A DNA stretch of 64,000 nucleotides from positions 62,001 to 126,000 of the forward strand of contig CAWGQE010000003.1 in NCBI GenBank assembly GCA_963824705.1. Reading direction: 5' to 3'. Below the pieces are notes generated by a model. The model was not told the DNA's origin. It did no database searches and worked only from the letters and a program-made list of their open reading frames with translations. Made by a program: the position numbers and the translations under genes. This document shows positions 34,205 to 42,275 of the stretch, piece by piece; the stretch's first letter is position 1, and the number at the start of each line of letters is the position of its first letter. This DNA comes from VRUE01 sp963824705. GTDB taxonomy: Bacteria > Actinomycetota > Thermoleophilia > Solirubrobacterales > 70-9.

Positions 34205-34875
34205 ACGCCCCCGCCGGTGCGGGCGGGCTCGACGATCGAGTCGCCGGCGTCGCCCGACCCGCCGCTTCGGCGGCGCCTGACGATCGCGTAGACGATCAAG
34301 CCGACGATCGCGGCGACGACCAGGTAGTCCAGGACCTGGAGGTGATGGCGCCACTGTTCCCAGTTGTCGCCGACCGCCCGTCCGATCAGCCCGAAGCCGA
34401 GCACCCAGGGCAGCGAGCCGAGCGCGGTCAGCCAGGTGAAGCGCCAGAACGGCATCTTGGCCAGGCCCGCCGGCAGCGAGATGAAGGCTCGCACCAGCGG
34501 CAGTAGGCGGGCGAGGAAGACGGTCGCGTCCCCGTGGCGCTTGAACCAGCTGTCGACCCAGGCCAGCCGCGAGGGGCTGAGGTGGATAAGGCGGTTTTTC
34601 TCCAGCAGATCGATGCGGCCGTAGTAGCCGACCGCGTAGGTCAGCCAGGAGCCGACCATGTTCCCGGCCAGCCCGGCCAGCACGATTCCAAGCAGCGTCT
34701 GGTCGCCGCTGGAGACGTTGAAGCCGGCGAACAGCATCACCGCCTCGCTCGGGATCGGGATGCAGGCGCTCCCCGCCGCCATCAGCAGGAAGACGCCGCC
34801 AAGGCCCATGGCGTCGATTACGTTGACGCAGAAGTCGACGACGGGGCCGGAGATGTCGGCAAGGGGGATCGGCAT
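34201..34875 (-). CDS. DedA family membrane protein (SNARE-associated)
   Basis: 224 residues from ATG 34875, several membrane segments, with the DedA/VTT signature FLARLLPLVRAFISLPAGLA and the re-entrant region GSACIPIPSEAVMLFAG. Members flip or recycle polyprenyl phosphate (UptA) or other lipids. Coupling with uppP by 4-bp overlap makes an undecaprenyl-phosphate recycling role attractive here; this is inference from family and context. Confidence 0.9.
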   Translation of the reverse strand: MPIPLADISGPVVDFCVNVIDAMGLGGVFLLMAAGSACIPIPSEAVMLFAGFNVSSGDQTLLGIVLAGLAGNMVGSWLTYAVGYYGRIDLLEKNRLIHLSPSRLAWVDSWFKRHGDATVFLARLLPLVRAFISLPAGLAKMPFWRFTWLTALGSLPWVLGFGLIGRAVGDNWEQWRHHLQVLDYLVVAAIVGLIVYAIVRRRRSGGSGDAGDSIVEPARTGGGV

Positions 34876-34933
34876 GCGCGAAGCGGGGATTGTAGGGAGC
34901 GCGTCCCACACCAACTAAACTCGCCTGGTCGTC

Positions 34934-36820
34934 ATGCGCCGCTTGAACCACCCCGTCTACCGCACTCGGCTGCTCCAGGCTGCGGCCGACGCGGCGCTCG
35001 TCGCGCTCGCCTACTACCTGGCGTTCCGCCTGCGCTTCCTCGATCGGAACGACCTGCCGCACCGCTACTGGGTCCTCTTCGCCCAGTCGGTCGGCTTCGT
35101 CGCCCTGATCGAGGTCGCGGTCTTTGCCGCCTTCGGGCTCTACCAGAAGTGGTGGCGCTACGTCAGCGGTCGCGACTTTCTCACGATCGGTCGCGCCGTT
35201 GCCGCCGCCAGCGCGATCGTCGTCGTCCTCTTCACCGTGTTGAAGCCCTTCGAGCACGACCTGCCGCGCTCGGTCGCGGTGATGGACTTCCTGCTCACGC
35301 TGTTCCTGGTCGCCGGCGCCCGCCTCGCCGTGCGCCTGATCGTCGAGCGACCGACCCACGGTCACCGCCTGCCCAAGCACGAGGTGCTGGTCATCGGCGC
35401 CGGCTCGGGCGGCCAGATGGTCGTCCGCGAGATGCACCTCAACCCGAACCTGGGCGCGACCGCGATCGGCTTCGTCGACGACGACGCGCGTAAACAGGGA
35501 ATGCGGATGCTCGGCCTCAAGGTACTGGGGACGACCGCGCAGATCGAGGCGATCCTCGACGAGACCGAGCCCGACGAGGTGGTGATCGCGATCCCCTCGG
35601 CTCCCGGCACGCTGCGCGCCAAGGTCGTCGCCGCCTGCCGGGGACGCGAGATCCGCGTGCGCACCCTGCCGACCGTGTTCGAGCTGCTGCGCGGCGGCGT
35701 CCAGCTCAGCAAGCAGCTGCGCGAGGTCCAGGTCGAGGACGTGCTCGGCCGCGACCCGATCGTCGTCGAGCTGGACCGGGTGGGCGCTTACCTGCGCGAC
35801 CGCATAGTCCTCGTCACCGGTGCCGGCGGCTCGATCGGCTCCGAGCTCTGCCGCCAGATCGCCCGGGTCGGACCGCGATTGCTGGTGATGCTCGACCACG
35901 CCGAGGACAACCTCTTCGAGATCGAGCGCGAGATGGTCGAGGAGCGCCACTTCAGCAACGTCGAGGCGGTCCTTGCCGATTGCCGGGAGCCGCACCGGAT
36001 GCTGGAGACGATGCAGCGCTTCAAACCGAGCGTCGTCTTCCACGCCGCCGCCTACAAGCACGTGCCGCTGATGGAGGCCAACCCGCTGGAGGCGGTGCGC
36101 AACAACGCGATCGCGACGCGGATCACCGCCGAGACGGCTGCCGCTTCGGAAGTCGAGCGTTTCGTCCTCATCTCCACCGACAAGGCGGTCAATCCGCAGA
36201 CGGTCATGGGCGCCTCGAAGGCGATGGCCGAGTGGATCGTCGAGGCCGCCGGCGACAAGCACCCCGGCACCCGCTTCGCCAGCGTCCGCTTCGGCAACGT
36301 GCTCGCCTCCTCGGGCAGCGTCGTGCCGATCTTCCGCGGCCAGATCGAGCGCGGCGGGCCGGTCACCGTCACCCACCGGGAGATGACGCGCTTCTTCATG
36401 ACGATCCCCGAGGCGGTGCAGCTGGTGATCCGTGCCGGCGACATCGGCGCCGGCCGGGGCGAGGTCTTCGTCCTCGATATGGGCGAACCGGTGAAGATCG
36501 TCGATCTCGCCAACAACATGATTCGCCTGGCAGGCTACGAGCCGGGGGCCGAGATCGCGATCGAGTTCACCCAACCCCGCCCCGGCGAGAAGCTGCACGA
36601 GGAGCTCTTCGGCCAAGGCGAGGAGCTGCGGCCGACGGCGGCGAAGCGGATCCATCGAGCCGTCCGCACCGCGCCTCTCGACACCGACTGGGTCGAGTCG
36701 ACCCTGAACTCCTTGGAGCATTTGGTCATGGCCGGCGACGAGGCCAATCTCGCCGAGCGAGTGGTCGAGCTGATCACCGCCCAGGGCGGCGACGCGGCGG
36801 CAGTCTCCCTCGACGGATAG
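34934..36820 (+). CDS. Polysaccharide biosynthesis nucleotide-sugar 4,6-dehydratase/epimerase (PglF/WbpM/CapD-like)
   Basis: 628 residues: four N-terminal membrane helices, a first Rossmann-like domain (VLVIGAGSGGQMV, residues ~150-270), and a C-terminal SDR domain starting VLVTGAGGSIGSELCRQI, with the family's STDKAVNPQTVMGASKAMAE in which Met replaces the usual catalytic Tyr before xxxK. Produces UDP-4-keto-6-deoxy sugars at the membrane for surface glycans. First gene of the rightward glycan locus. Confidence 0.93.
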   Translation: MRRLNHPVYRTRLLQAAADAALVALAYYLAFRLRFLDRNDLPHRYWVLFAQSVGFVALIEVAVFAAFGLYQKWWRYVSGRDFLTIGRAVAAASAIVVVLFTVLKPFEHDLPRSVAVMDFLLTLFLVAGARLAVRLIVERPTHGHRLPKHEVLVIGAGSGGQMVVREMHLNPNLGATAIGFVDDDARKQGMRMLGLKVLGTTAQIEAILDETEPDEVVIAIPSAPGTLRAKVVAACRGREIRVRTLPTVFELLRGGVQLSKQLREVQVEDVLGRDPIVVELDRVGAYLRDRIVLVTGAGGSIGSELCRQIARVGPRLLVMLDHAEDNLFEIEREMVEERHFSNVEAVLADCREPHRMLETMQRFKPSVVFHAAAYKHVPLMEANPLEAVRNNAIATRITAETAAASEVERFVLISTDKAVNPQTVMGASKAMAEWIVEAAGDKHPGTRFASVRFGNVLASSGSVVPIFRGQIERGGPVTVTHREMTRFFMTIPEAVQLVIRAGDIGAGRGEVFVLDMGEPVKIVDLANNMIRLAGYEPGAEIAIEFTQPRPGEKLHEELFGQGEELRPTAAKRIHRAVRTAPLDTDWVESTLNSLEHLVMAGDEANLAERVVELITAQGGDAAAVSLDG

Positions 36821-36836
36821 CCTCTCGCAGCCAACC

Positions 36837-37634
36837 TTGGAGCTGATCAAGGAAATAGGCGCTTTCGCGGGTCTGGTGGCCTTTCTCGGCCTGGCCCTGC
36901 TCGCCATGCTCTCGTTCGCGCAGGGGCGCGACCTCCGCCGCCTGCGTGAGTGGGCGGGCTCGGCGCCGGAGCGCGACGCCGAGCGCAAGGACTCGACCTC
37001 GGCCGCGGCGGCGGAGCGGGCGGAGGAGATCCGCAAGCTGGAAGAGGCCCGCAACGCGGAGCGCCAAGCCGCCGATCTGCGCGAGCACCGCCGCGAGCGG
37101 CGCGAGGCCGGGCTGCCCGAACTTACGCGCAGCGAGCGCCTGCGCGAGCGCTTCTCACGTGGCGACGGCGGAAGCGGAGGCGGTGGGCTGAGAGCGCGTC
37201 TCGGCGACCCGCGCTATCTGGTCGGCCTCTTCGTCGTCCTCGTCGTGATCGCCGGCGGGGCTGTCTACGCGGTGTCGCAGGGCGGTGACGAAGGGTCGAG
37301 CGGAAAGGGCTCCAAGCAGGTCTCCCACGCGCTCAAGCCGAGCGAAATCGAGGTGACGGTGCTCAACGGCACGGCGGTGGAAGGGCTGGCGGGCACCTAC
37401 GGCAACATGGTCGAGCGCCGCGGCTACCAGCTCGGCGCGGTCACCAACAGCCGTTCGAGCTTTGCCGAAAGCGTCGTCATGTTCCAGCAGGGCGCGGCGC
37501 GCGCGGCGCACCGGGTGGCCGACTCGCTGGAAATCTCGCGCGTGCAGCCGATGACTTCGGAGATCGCCTCGCTCTCGGCCGGGGCCCCCGTCGCGGTCGT
37601 CGTCGGCGAAGACAATGCCTCGACGACGGGTTAG
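36837..37634 (+). CDS. Membrane protein with C-terminal LytR_C domain
   Basis: 265 residues from TTG 36837. A first hydrophobic segment (IGAFAGLVAFLGLALLAMLSF), a long charged helical/coiled stretch (residues ~40-110), a second membrane helix (LVGLFVVLVVIAGGAVYAV), and an external LytR_C domain beginning EIEVTVLNGTAVEGLAG. LytR_C is found next to cell-wall ligases and in stand-alone membrane proteins; function here unknown. The next gene overlaps it by 20 bp. Confidence 0.82.
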   Translation: MELIKEIGAFAGLVAFLGLALLAMLSFAQGRDLRRLREWAGSAPERDAERKDSTSAAAAERAEEIRKLEEARNAERQAADLREHRRERREAGLPELTRSERLRERFSRGDGGSGGGGLRARLGDPRYLVGLFVVLVVIAGGAVYAVSQGGDEGSSGKGSKQVSHALKPSEIEVTVLNGTAVEGLAGTYGNMVERRGYQLGAVTNSRSSFAESVVMFQQGAARAAHRVADSLEISRVQPMTSEIASLSAGAPVAVVVGEDNASTTG

Positions 37635-38118
37635 CACCGCCGCAGTCGTCTTCGCCCTGCTCGTCGTCGCAACCGTTGCGGCCTTCGCCTGGTCGCAGCG
37701 CCTCAAGCGCGACCCCCTCGTCCTCGACCGGGTCACCTTCGGCACCGCCGTCAGCCGCTCGTTCACGCCGAACGGCGATTGCCGCTTCGACCGGATCCGG
37801 ATCCGCTTCCGTACGACCATCTCCGACACGGGCGACGTCCAGGTGGTCAAGCCCGGCGGCAGGCTGATCGTCACGCTCGCTCGCGACACCTACCTCAAGC
37901 GCTACAGCTTCCACACCTTCTATTGGAATGGTCGAACCCGCAACGACGGCATCGCACCGCCGGGGCGCTACAAGCTGCGGGTCAAATTGTTGGGCCAGGA
38001 CCGGACGCTGGTTCCCGGCGGGGTCATGCGCCTGCACCGAGCCTCACGACCACACGTCGGCGGGGCCACCGTGCTGTGTTTCACCAAGGCTCCCCGTAGT
38101 GGCGAGGCGGGCAATTGA
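37615..38118 (+). CDS. Membrane-anchored protein with FlgD-like Ig fold
   Basis: 167 residues: an N-terminal membrane anchor (STAAVVFALLVVATVAAFAW) and one Ig-like domain with YWNGRTRNDGIAPPGRYKLRV, the pattern of FlgD_ig/CHU_C type repeats (W-x-G-x(3)-D-G-x-x-A-P-x-G-x-Y). Probably an exported accessory to the glycan locus; no defined function. Its stop overlaps the next gene by 4 bp. Confidence 0.75.
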   Translation: MPRRRVSTAAVVFALLVVATVAAFAWSQRLKRDPLVLDRVTFGTAVSRSFTPNGDCRFDRIRIRFRTTISDTGDVQVVKPGGRLIVTLARDTYLKRYSFHTFYWNGRTRNDGIAPPGRYKLRVKLLGQDRTLVPGGVMRLHRASRPHVGGATVLCFTKAPRSGEAGN

Positions 38119-39740
38119 TCCTCTCGGCCGTGGGCGTTCTGGCTGCAGCCGGCGCCGGGGCGGCCTCGATCGTCCTCGCCCCAGGTCGCGCCCGCTCCGT
38201 CGCGATGCTGCTGGCGCTTGTTCTCTTCCCGGTCCTGATCCTCGGCGATCAGTGGCACTCGGCCCAGATCGTCGACCTGCGCGACAGCTCGGCGCGTCTC
38301 GCGGCGCTGGGGATCGTGGGACTGGCGATCGTCGCGGCGCTAGTCCTCGCCTTTCGGCGCTGGCCACTCGCTCTCCCACTCGCGATCGTCTTTGCGCTTC
38401 CCTTCCGCGTCCCGCTGCACGCCGGCGGCGACACGGCCAATCTGCTCGTCCCGCTCTATCTCGTCATCGCCGGGGGTGTGATCTCCGCGCCGCTTAGCGA
38501 GTGGCAACAGCGTGGGGGGGTCGATCCGAGTGCTGGGTTTTTCGCCTTGCGGCGGCCATCTCTCGCCGACTCAGCCGTGCGAAAAACAGGACGCCGCGCC
38601 CGGATCGACCCCCCCACGCTGTTGCCATGCGTTCTGGCCGGGGTCGTGCTTCTTTATGCGCTGCAGACGCTGTACTCGCCTGATTTCTCGAAATCGCTTC
38701 AAAACGTGTGCTTCTTCTTTGTGCCGTTTTCGTTGGTGTACGCGCTGCTGCGAGATGTGGAGTGGGACAAGAAGCTGCTGGTACTCGTGTTGTGGGTGGT
38801 CGCTCTTGAGGCAGTTGCGTTTGTTCTAGTCGGCTCGGTCGAGTACTTCAGCCGGGAGCTTTTCTGGAACGACCAGGTGATCAGGTCGAATGAATTCCAC
38901 ACCTACTTCCGGGTCAACTCGATCTTTTGGGACCCGAACATCTACGGGCGGTATCTGGCCCTGGTGATCGTCGTGGCGATGTCAGCTCTCCTCTGGGCGA
39001 AGGAGCGGCGGACCTTGGCGCTGCTGACTGGGCTCGTAGCTGTGCTGTGGCTGGGCCTCGCAGTCACTTTCTCGCAGTCAAGCTTCGCTGCGCTTCTAGC
39101 GGGACTCGCGGTCCTCGCTGCTTTGCGATGGAGCTGGCGCTGGACGCTCGCGGCGGTCGGTGCGGGCGCGGTCTTCGCCGTGGTGATCGTGCTCTTCGCC
39201 GGAGGCGTCTCGAAGCTCAGCCCTGATCGCCTCAACACCGACACTGGCGGCCGCGGCAACCTAGTCTCGGGCGGAGCCAAGCTGTTCGAGCAGAGGCCCC
39301 TATGGGGCTACGGCGCCGGCAGCTTCCCCCGTGCCTACCGAGAGCACGCAGCAACCAAGAAAGCCCCCGTAGTCGTCTCCCACACGGAGCCCATGACCGT
39401 GGCAGCCGAGCAGGGGCTCATAGGACTTCTTGCCTATGCAGCCTTGTTGATCACCGCTCTGTGGACCATGGGCTCAGGACTGGGATGGGGTGTCCCCCTC
39501 CGAAAACTTGTGAGCAGCCCCCGGAACGAACCCGAAAGGCCCCTCCAGCGCGGGTTTGCGGAGGGGGACACCCCACCCCAGTCCCCACACCGAGTAGCTC
39601 GAGCAGCAGTCCTAGCCACCTTCACCGCCCTGCTCGTCCACACGATGGCCTACGCCGGCTTCTACGAGGACCCGATCACCTGGGTCCTGCTGGCAGTCGG
39701 TGCTTCGCTTGCCGCGCTCCCGGTCCGCGCCGAGACGTAG
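38115..39740 (+). CDS. O-antigen ligase/polymerase-like membrane protein (Wzy/WaaL family), with two in-frame palindromic inserts
   Basis: 541 residues with about a dozen membrane helices; the large loop and RGNLVSGGAKLFEQRPLWGYGAGSF segment match the Wzy_C/O-antigen ligase family. TTG 38115 overlaps the previous stop. Two hydrophilic inserts break the helix pattern: 42 codons at 38502-38627 and 36 codons at 39477-39584; both are exactly palindromic DNA elements that keep the frame. Between and after them (about 38640-39470) base composition is visibly less GC-rich than in neighbours, suggesting a foreign origin for the gene. Confidence 0.82.
   Translation: MILSAVGVLAAAGAGAASIVLAPGRARSVAMLLALVLFPVLILGDQWHSAQIVDLRDSSARLAALGIVGLAIVAALVLAFRRWPLALPLAIVFALPFRVPLHAGGDTANLLVPLYLVIAGGVISAPLSEWQQRGGVDPSAGFFALRRPSLADSAVRKTGRRARIDPPTLLPCVLAGVVLLYALQTLYSPDFSKSLQNVCFFFVPFSLVYALLRDVEWDKKLLVLVLWVVALEAVAFVLVGSVEYFSRELFWNDQVIRSNEFHTYFRVNSIFWDPNIYGRYLALVIVVAMSALLWAKERRTLALLTGLVAVLWLGLAVTFSQSSFAALLAGLAVLAALRWSWRWTLAAVGAGAVFAVVIVLFAGGVSKLSPDRLNTDTGGRGNLVSGGAKLFEQRPLWGYGAGSFPRAYREHAATKKAPVVVSHTEPMTVAAEQGLIGLLAYAALLITALWTMGSGLGWGVPLRKLVSSPRNEPERPLQRGFAEGDTPPQSPHRVARAAVLATFTALLVHTMAYAGFYEDPITWVLLAVGASLAALPVRAET
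38502..38627. repeat. In-frame palindromic element inside the O-antigen ligase gene (1)
   Basis: Perfect 27-bp arms at 38502-38528 and 38601-38627, loop 72 nt, total 126 nt, exactly 42 codons, starting on a codon boundary. An inner stem GTTTTTCGC / GCGAAAAAC (38537-38545 with 38579-38587) recalls the inner TTTTTCG / CGAAAAA pairing of the family B loops. Encoded peptide begins WQQRGGVDPS and ends RIDPPTLLP, a polar stretch between membrane helices. Confidence 0.92.
39477..39584. repeat. In-frame palindromic element inside the O-antigen ligase gene (2)
   Basis: 26-bp arms at 39477-39502 and 39559-39584 with a single mismatch (A at 39485 against C), loop 56 nt; total 108 nt, exactly 36 codons starting on a codon boundary. 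The encoded stretch runs from GLGWGVPLRK to EGDTPPQS and separates two hydrophobic segments. Confidence 0.9.
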
Positions 39741-39749
39741 CCTCCCAGC

Positions 39750-41291
39750 GTGTCGGGCTACCTCCGCCGCCTCGCGACGACCGGCGCCGCCTACACCGCG
39801 GCGAGCGTCGTCTCGAAGCTGATCGCGGTCGCGCTGCTGCCGCTCTACACGCGCTACCTGACCCCCGCCGACTACGGCGCCGCCGAGGTGATGTTCGCCG
39901 CGATCGTCTCGGCCAGCATCATCGTCCGCTTCGGCACGATCGAGGCGCTGCTGCGCTTCTACTACAAGGACGACGAGGATCCGGCGGGGGTCGTCGCCAC
40001 CTCCTTTGCCGCCCTGTTTTGGTTCTCGACCGCCGCGGCGCTGCTCGCGCTGCCCTTCGCGGGTCCGATCTCCGAAGCCCTGCTCGACCACCCCGCTCCC
40101 GACTTGGCCCGGATCTCGATCGGCGGGCTCTGGGTGCTGACGATGTTCGAGTACCTGCTCACCCTTTTCCGGCTCGAGGAGCGCGCCCGGGCCTTCTTCA
40201 CGACGACGATCCTCAACGTGCTGGCGACGATCGGCCTGACCGTGATCCTCGTCGTCGGCCAGGGCGAGGGCGCCCGTGGCCTGCTGCTCGGCAGCTACGC
40301 CAGCGGTGCCGCCTTCGTCCTCGGCCTGATCTTCCTCCAGCGCCGGCGCCTTTCGCTCTGGATCGACGGGCCGCTGCTGCGCCGACTGACCCGCTTCGGC
40401 CTGCCGACGATGCCGGCGGAGCTCTCGCTCTACCTGCTCAACTTCGTCGACCGGATCGTCATCGTCCGCTCCGCCGGTCTCGCCGAGGCCGGCCTCTACT
40501 CGCTGGCGGTCAAGTTCGCGCAGGGGGTCAACGTGTTGGTGCGCGGCTTCCAGCTCGCCTGGCCGCCGCTCGCCTACTCGATCCGCGACGACGACGAGGC
40601 CCGCCGCGCCTACGCCGCGGTCGTCACCTGGTTCGTCACCGGCTGCGCCTTCGTCGTCACCGGCATGTGGCTGTTCTCGCGCTGGATCGTCCGTGCCCTG
40701 GCCGCGCCGCAGTTCTTCGACTCCTACGAAGCGATCGGCCTGATCGCCACCGGCGTGACCCTCTACGCGCTCTACATGGTCCTGGTCGTGATCCTCGGCA
40801 GAACGGGCCGCACTGAGTTCAACTTCCCGGCGACGATCGCCGCGCTCATCGCCAACCTCGCGCTGAACCTGGCGCTGGTGCCCTCGCTCGGAATCGTCGG
40901 CGCCGGCCTCGCGCTGGTCGCCTCCTACATCGTCGTCGTCGCCCTGATGTACGTGTTCACCCAGCGCCTCTTCCCGGTTCCCTACCAGTGGGGACGCCTC
41001 GCACGAGTGCTGTTCGTCTCGGCCGCCCTTGTCGGCTTGGGGGAACTGTTGTTGCCCACCGAGGGCTTCGTCGGCCTCCTGGCCAGGATCGTCCTCTGGC
41101 TCGCCTACCCCGTGGTGCTCCTCCTCAGCGGCTTCTTCACGAGCGAGGAGCGCGGCTGGCTGGCCCGACTACGCCATCCCGCTGAGCTGCTCGAAAGCCT
41201 GCGAGCCCTCCGCGCCGCACCGGCCGCGGTCGATGGTCGGATCCCCGAGACCTACGAGGCCGAGCGAATGGACGACGACGCCCGTTTCTAG
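39750..41291 (+). CDS. Oligosaccharide flippase (Wzx/MurJ-like, MATE fold)
   Basis: 513 residues, some 12-14 membrane helices over the whole length; the N terminus GAAYTAASVVSKLIAVALLPLY with following YLTPADYGAAEVMFA is typical of PST/Wzx exporters. It would flip undecaprenyl-linked oligosaccharides to the outer face. GTG start 39750, 9 bp after the polymerase-like gene. Ends before a hairpin shared with the convergent glycosyltransferase. Confidence 0.9.
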   Translation: MSGYLRRLATTGAAYTAASVVSKLIAVALLPLYTRYLTPADYGAAEVMFAAIVSASIIVRFGTIEALLRFYYKDDEDPAGVVATSFAALFWFSTAAALLALPFAGPISEALLDHPAPDLARISIGGLWVLTMFEYLLTLFRLEERARAFFTTTILNVLATIGLTVILVVGQGEGARGLLLGSYASGAAFVLGLIFLQRRRLSLWIDGPLLRRLTRFGLPTMPAELSLYLLNFVDRIVIVRSAGLAEAGLYSLAVKFAQGVNVLVRGFQLAWPPLAYSIRDDDEARRAYAAVVTWFVTGCAFVVTGMWLFSRWIVRALAAPQFFDSYEAIGLIATGVTLYALYMVLVVILGRTGRTEFNFPATIAALIANLALNLALVPSLGIVGAGLALVASYIVVVALMYVFTQRLFPVPYQWGRLARVLFVSAALVGLGELLLPTEGFVGLLARIVLWLAYPVVLLLSGFFTSEERGWLARLRHPAELLESLRALRAAPAAVDGRIPETYEAERMDDDARF

Positions 41292-41295
41292 TTGC

Positions 41296-41334
41296 GTGTG
41301 AGGTTGACCATGTATGTCGATGCCAACCTCACAC
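41296..41334. terminator. Bidirectional terminator-like hairpin
   Basis: GTGTGAGGTTG (41296-41306) pairs perfectly with CAACCTCACAC (41324-41334) around a 17-nt loop. It fills the whole gap between the stop codons of the convergent flippase and glycosyltransferase genes, so it can end transcription from both sides. No strong U-tract. Confidence 0.75.
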
Positions 41335-42252
41335 TTAACGCGATTCGGCCTTCTCCCGAAGGCCATGGCCACGATTGGGGAGTAGGGCTTGGCGCGCGTG
41401 TGCCCAGTAGACCCGGGCGGGCTGGTTGGGGAGGACCGTGGCGGCCAGGGCGCGTATGGCGTATGACCAAGCGGTAAGGACGCGGACCGCCAACGCCGCC
41501 GCCCGCCCGTGGTGCTTTCGCATGTACCTATCTCGGTTGCGGTGGAATTCGACGATGCGAGGTAGGCCGGCGGCGAGATCGGTGGAGAGCTGGTCGTGGT
41601 GGACCGCCTCCGCCGTGGGCACGTAGAGGGTGCGCCAGCCGGCGTCGGCGAGGCGCTTGCAGAAATCGCACTCGTCGTAGTAGACGAAGAACGCCGGGTC
41701 GAGGTAGCCGACCTCCGCGGCCGCGCCTCGCCGCACCATCAGCGCGCTCGACTGCGCCCAGTCGACCGCGCGGGTGTCGCCTCCTTTGCTCTGCACGGTG
41801 AGCAGGCGGTGGAGGAAGAGGGCGCCGGCCAGCGCCGTCCCTACTCCCGGAAAGCGCCAGGCACAGGCAGCCGGTTCGCCCGCGGAATCGAGCAGTTGGG
41901 CTCCCGCCGCGGCGGCGCGGGGGTCGGCATCGAGCGCTGCCATCAGCGCACTCGCCGCACCCGCTTGCAGCTCCGAGTCCTCGTTGAGCAGCAGGCAGTA
42001 GCGGCCCTTGGCTTCGTGCAGCAGGGTCGAGTCGTTCTCGGCCTTGCCGGCGCGCCGGTCGAGGGCGATGAGGCGGATGTCGGTCCCCAGCGCCCGCACC
42101 GCCGCGGCCGAGCCGTCCTCGGAGGCGTTGTCGAGGACGAGGATCTCGTGCTCGACTCCCGCCGGGTGGGTACGTTCGATCGCGCTCAGGCAGGCGAGCA
42201 AGAGCTCGCGGCCATTCGTGTTCACGACGCAGTAGGAGAGCGTGGGCGCCAT
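41335..42252 (-). CDS. Glycosyltransferase family 2 protein
   Basis: 305 residues from ATG 42252 (an ATG at 42264 is possible). GT-A fold with SYCVVNTNGRELLLACL, the nucleotide-sugar region LVLDNASEDGSAAAVR, LLLNEDSELQ in place of DxD, and VYYDECDFCKRLADAGW typical of rhamnosyl-type transferases. The only leftward gene within the glycan locus; it is divergent from the next glycosyltransferase with a 23-bp gap. Confidence 0.9.
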   Translation of the reverse strand: MAPTLSYCVVNTNGRELLLACLSAIERTHPAGVEHEILVLDNASEDGSAAAVRALGTDIRLIALDRRAGKAENDSTLLHEAKGRYCLLLNEDSELQAGAASALMAALDADPRAAAAGAQLLDSAGEPAACAWRFPGVGTALAGALFLHRLLTVQSKGGDTRAVDWAQSSALMVRRGAAAEVGYLDPAFFVYYDECDFCKRLADAGWRTLYVPTAEAVHHDQLSTDLAAGLPRIVEFHRNRDRYMRKHHGRAAALAVRVLTAWSYAIRALAATVLPNQPARVYWAHARQALLPNRGHGLREKAESR

Positions 42253-42275
42253 GGAGGCCACCATAATCGCCCGCT

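Noticed and set aside
33395..37054. A 1219-codon leftward open frame covering uppP and running antisense to the epimerase gene
   Set aside because: Only its end (33395-34204) is uppP. The rest is Arg/Asp/His-rich antisense shadow of conserved genes and has no family features; open antisense frames are expected at this GC content.
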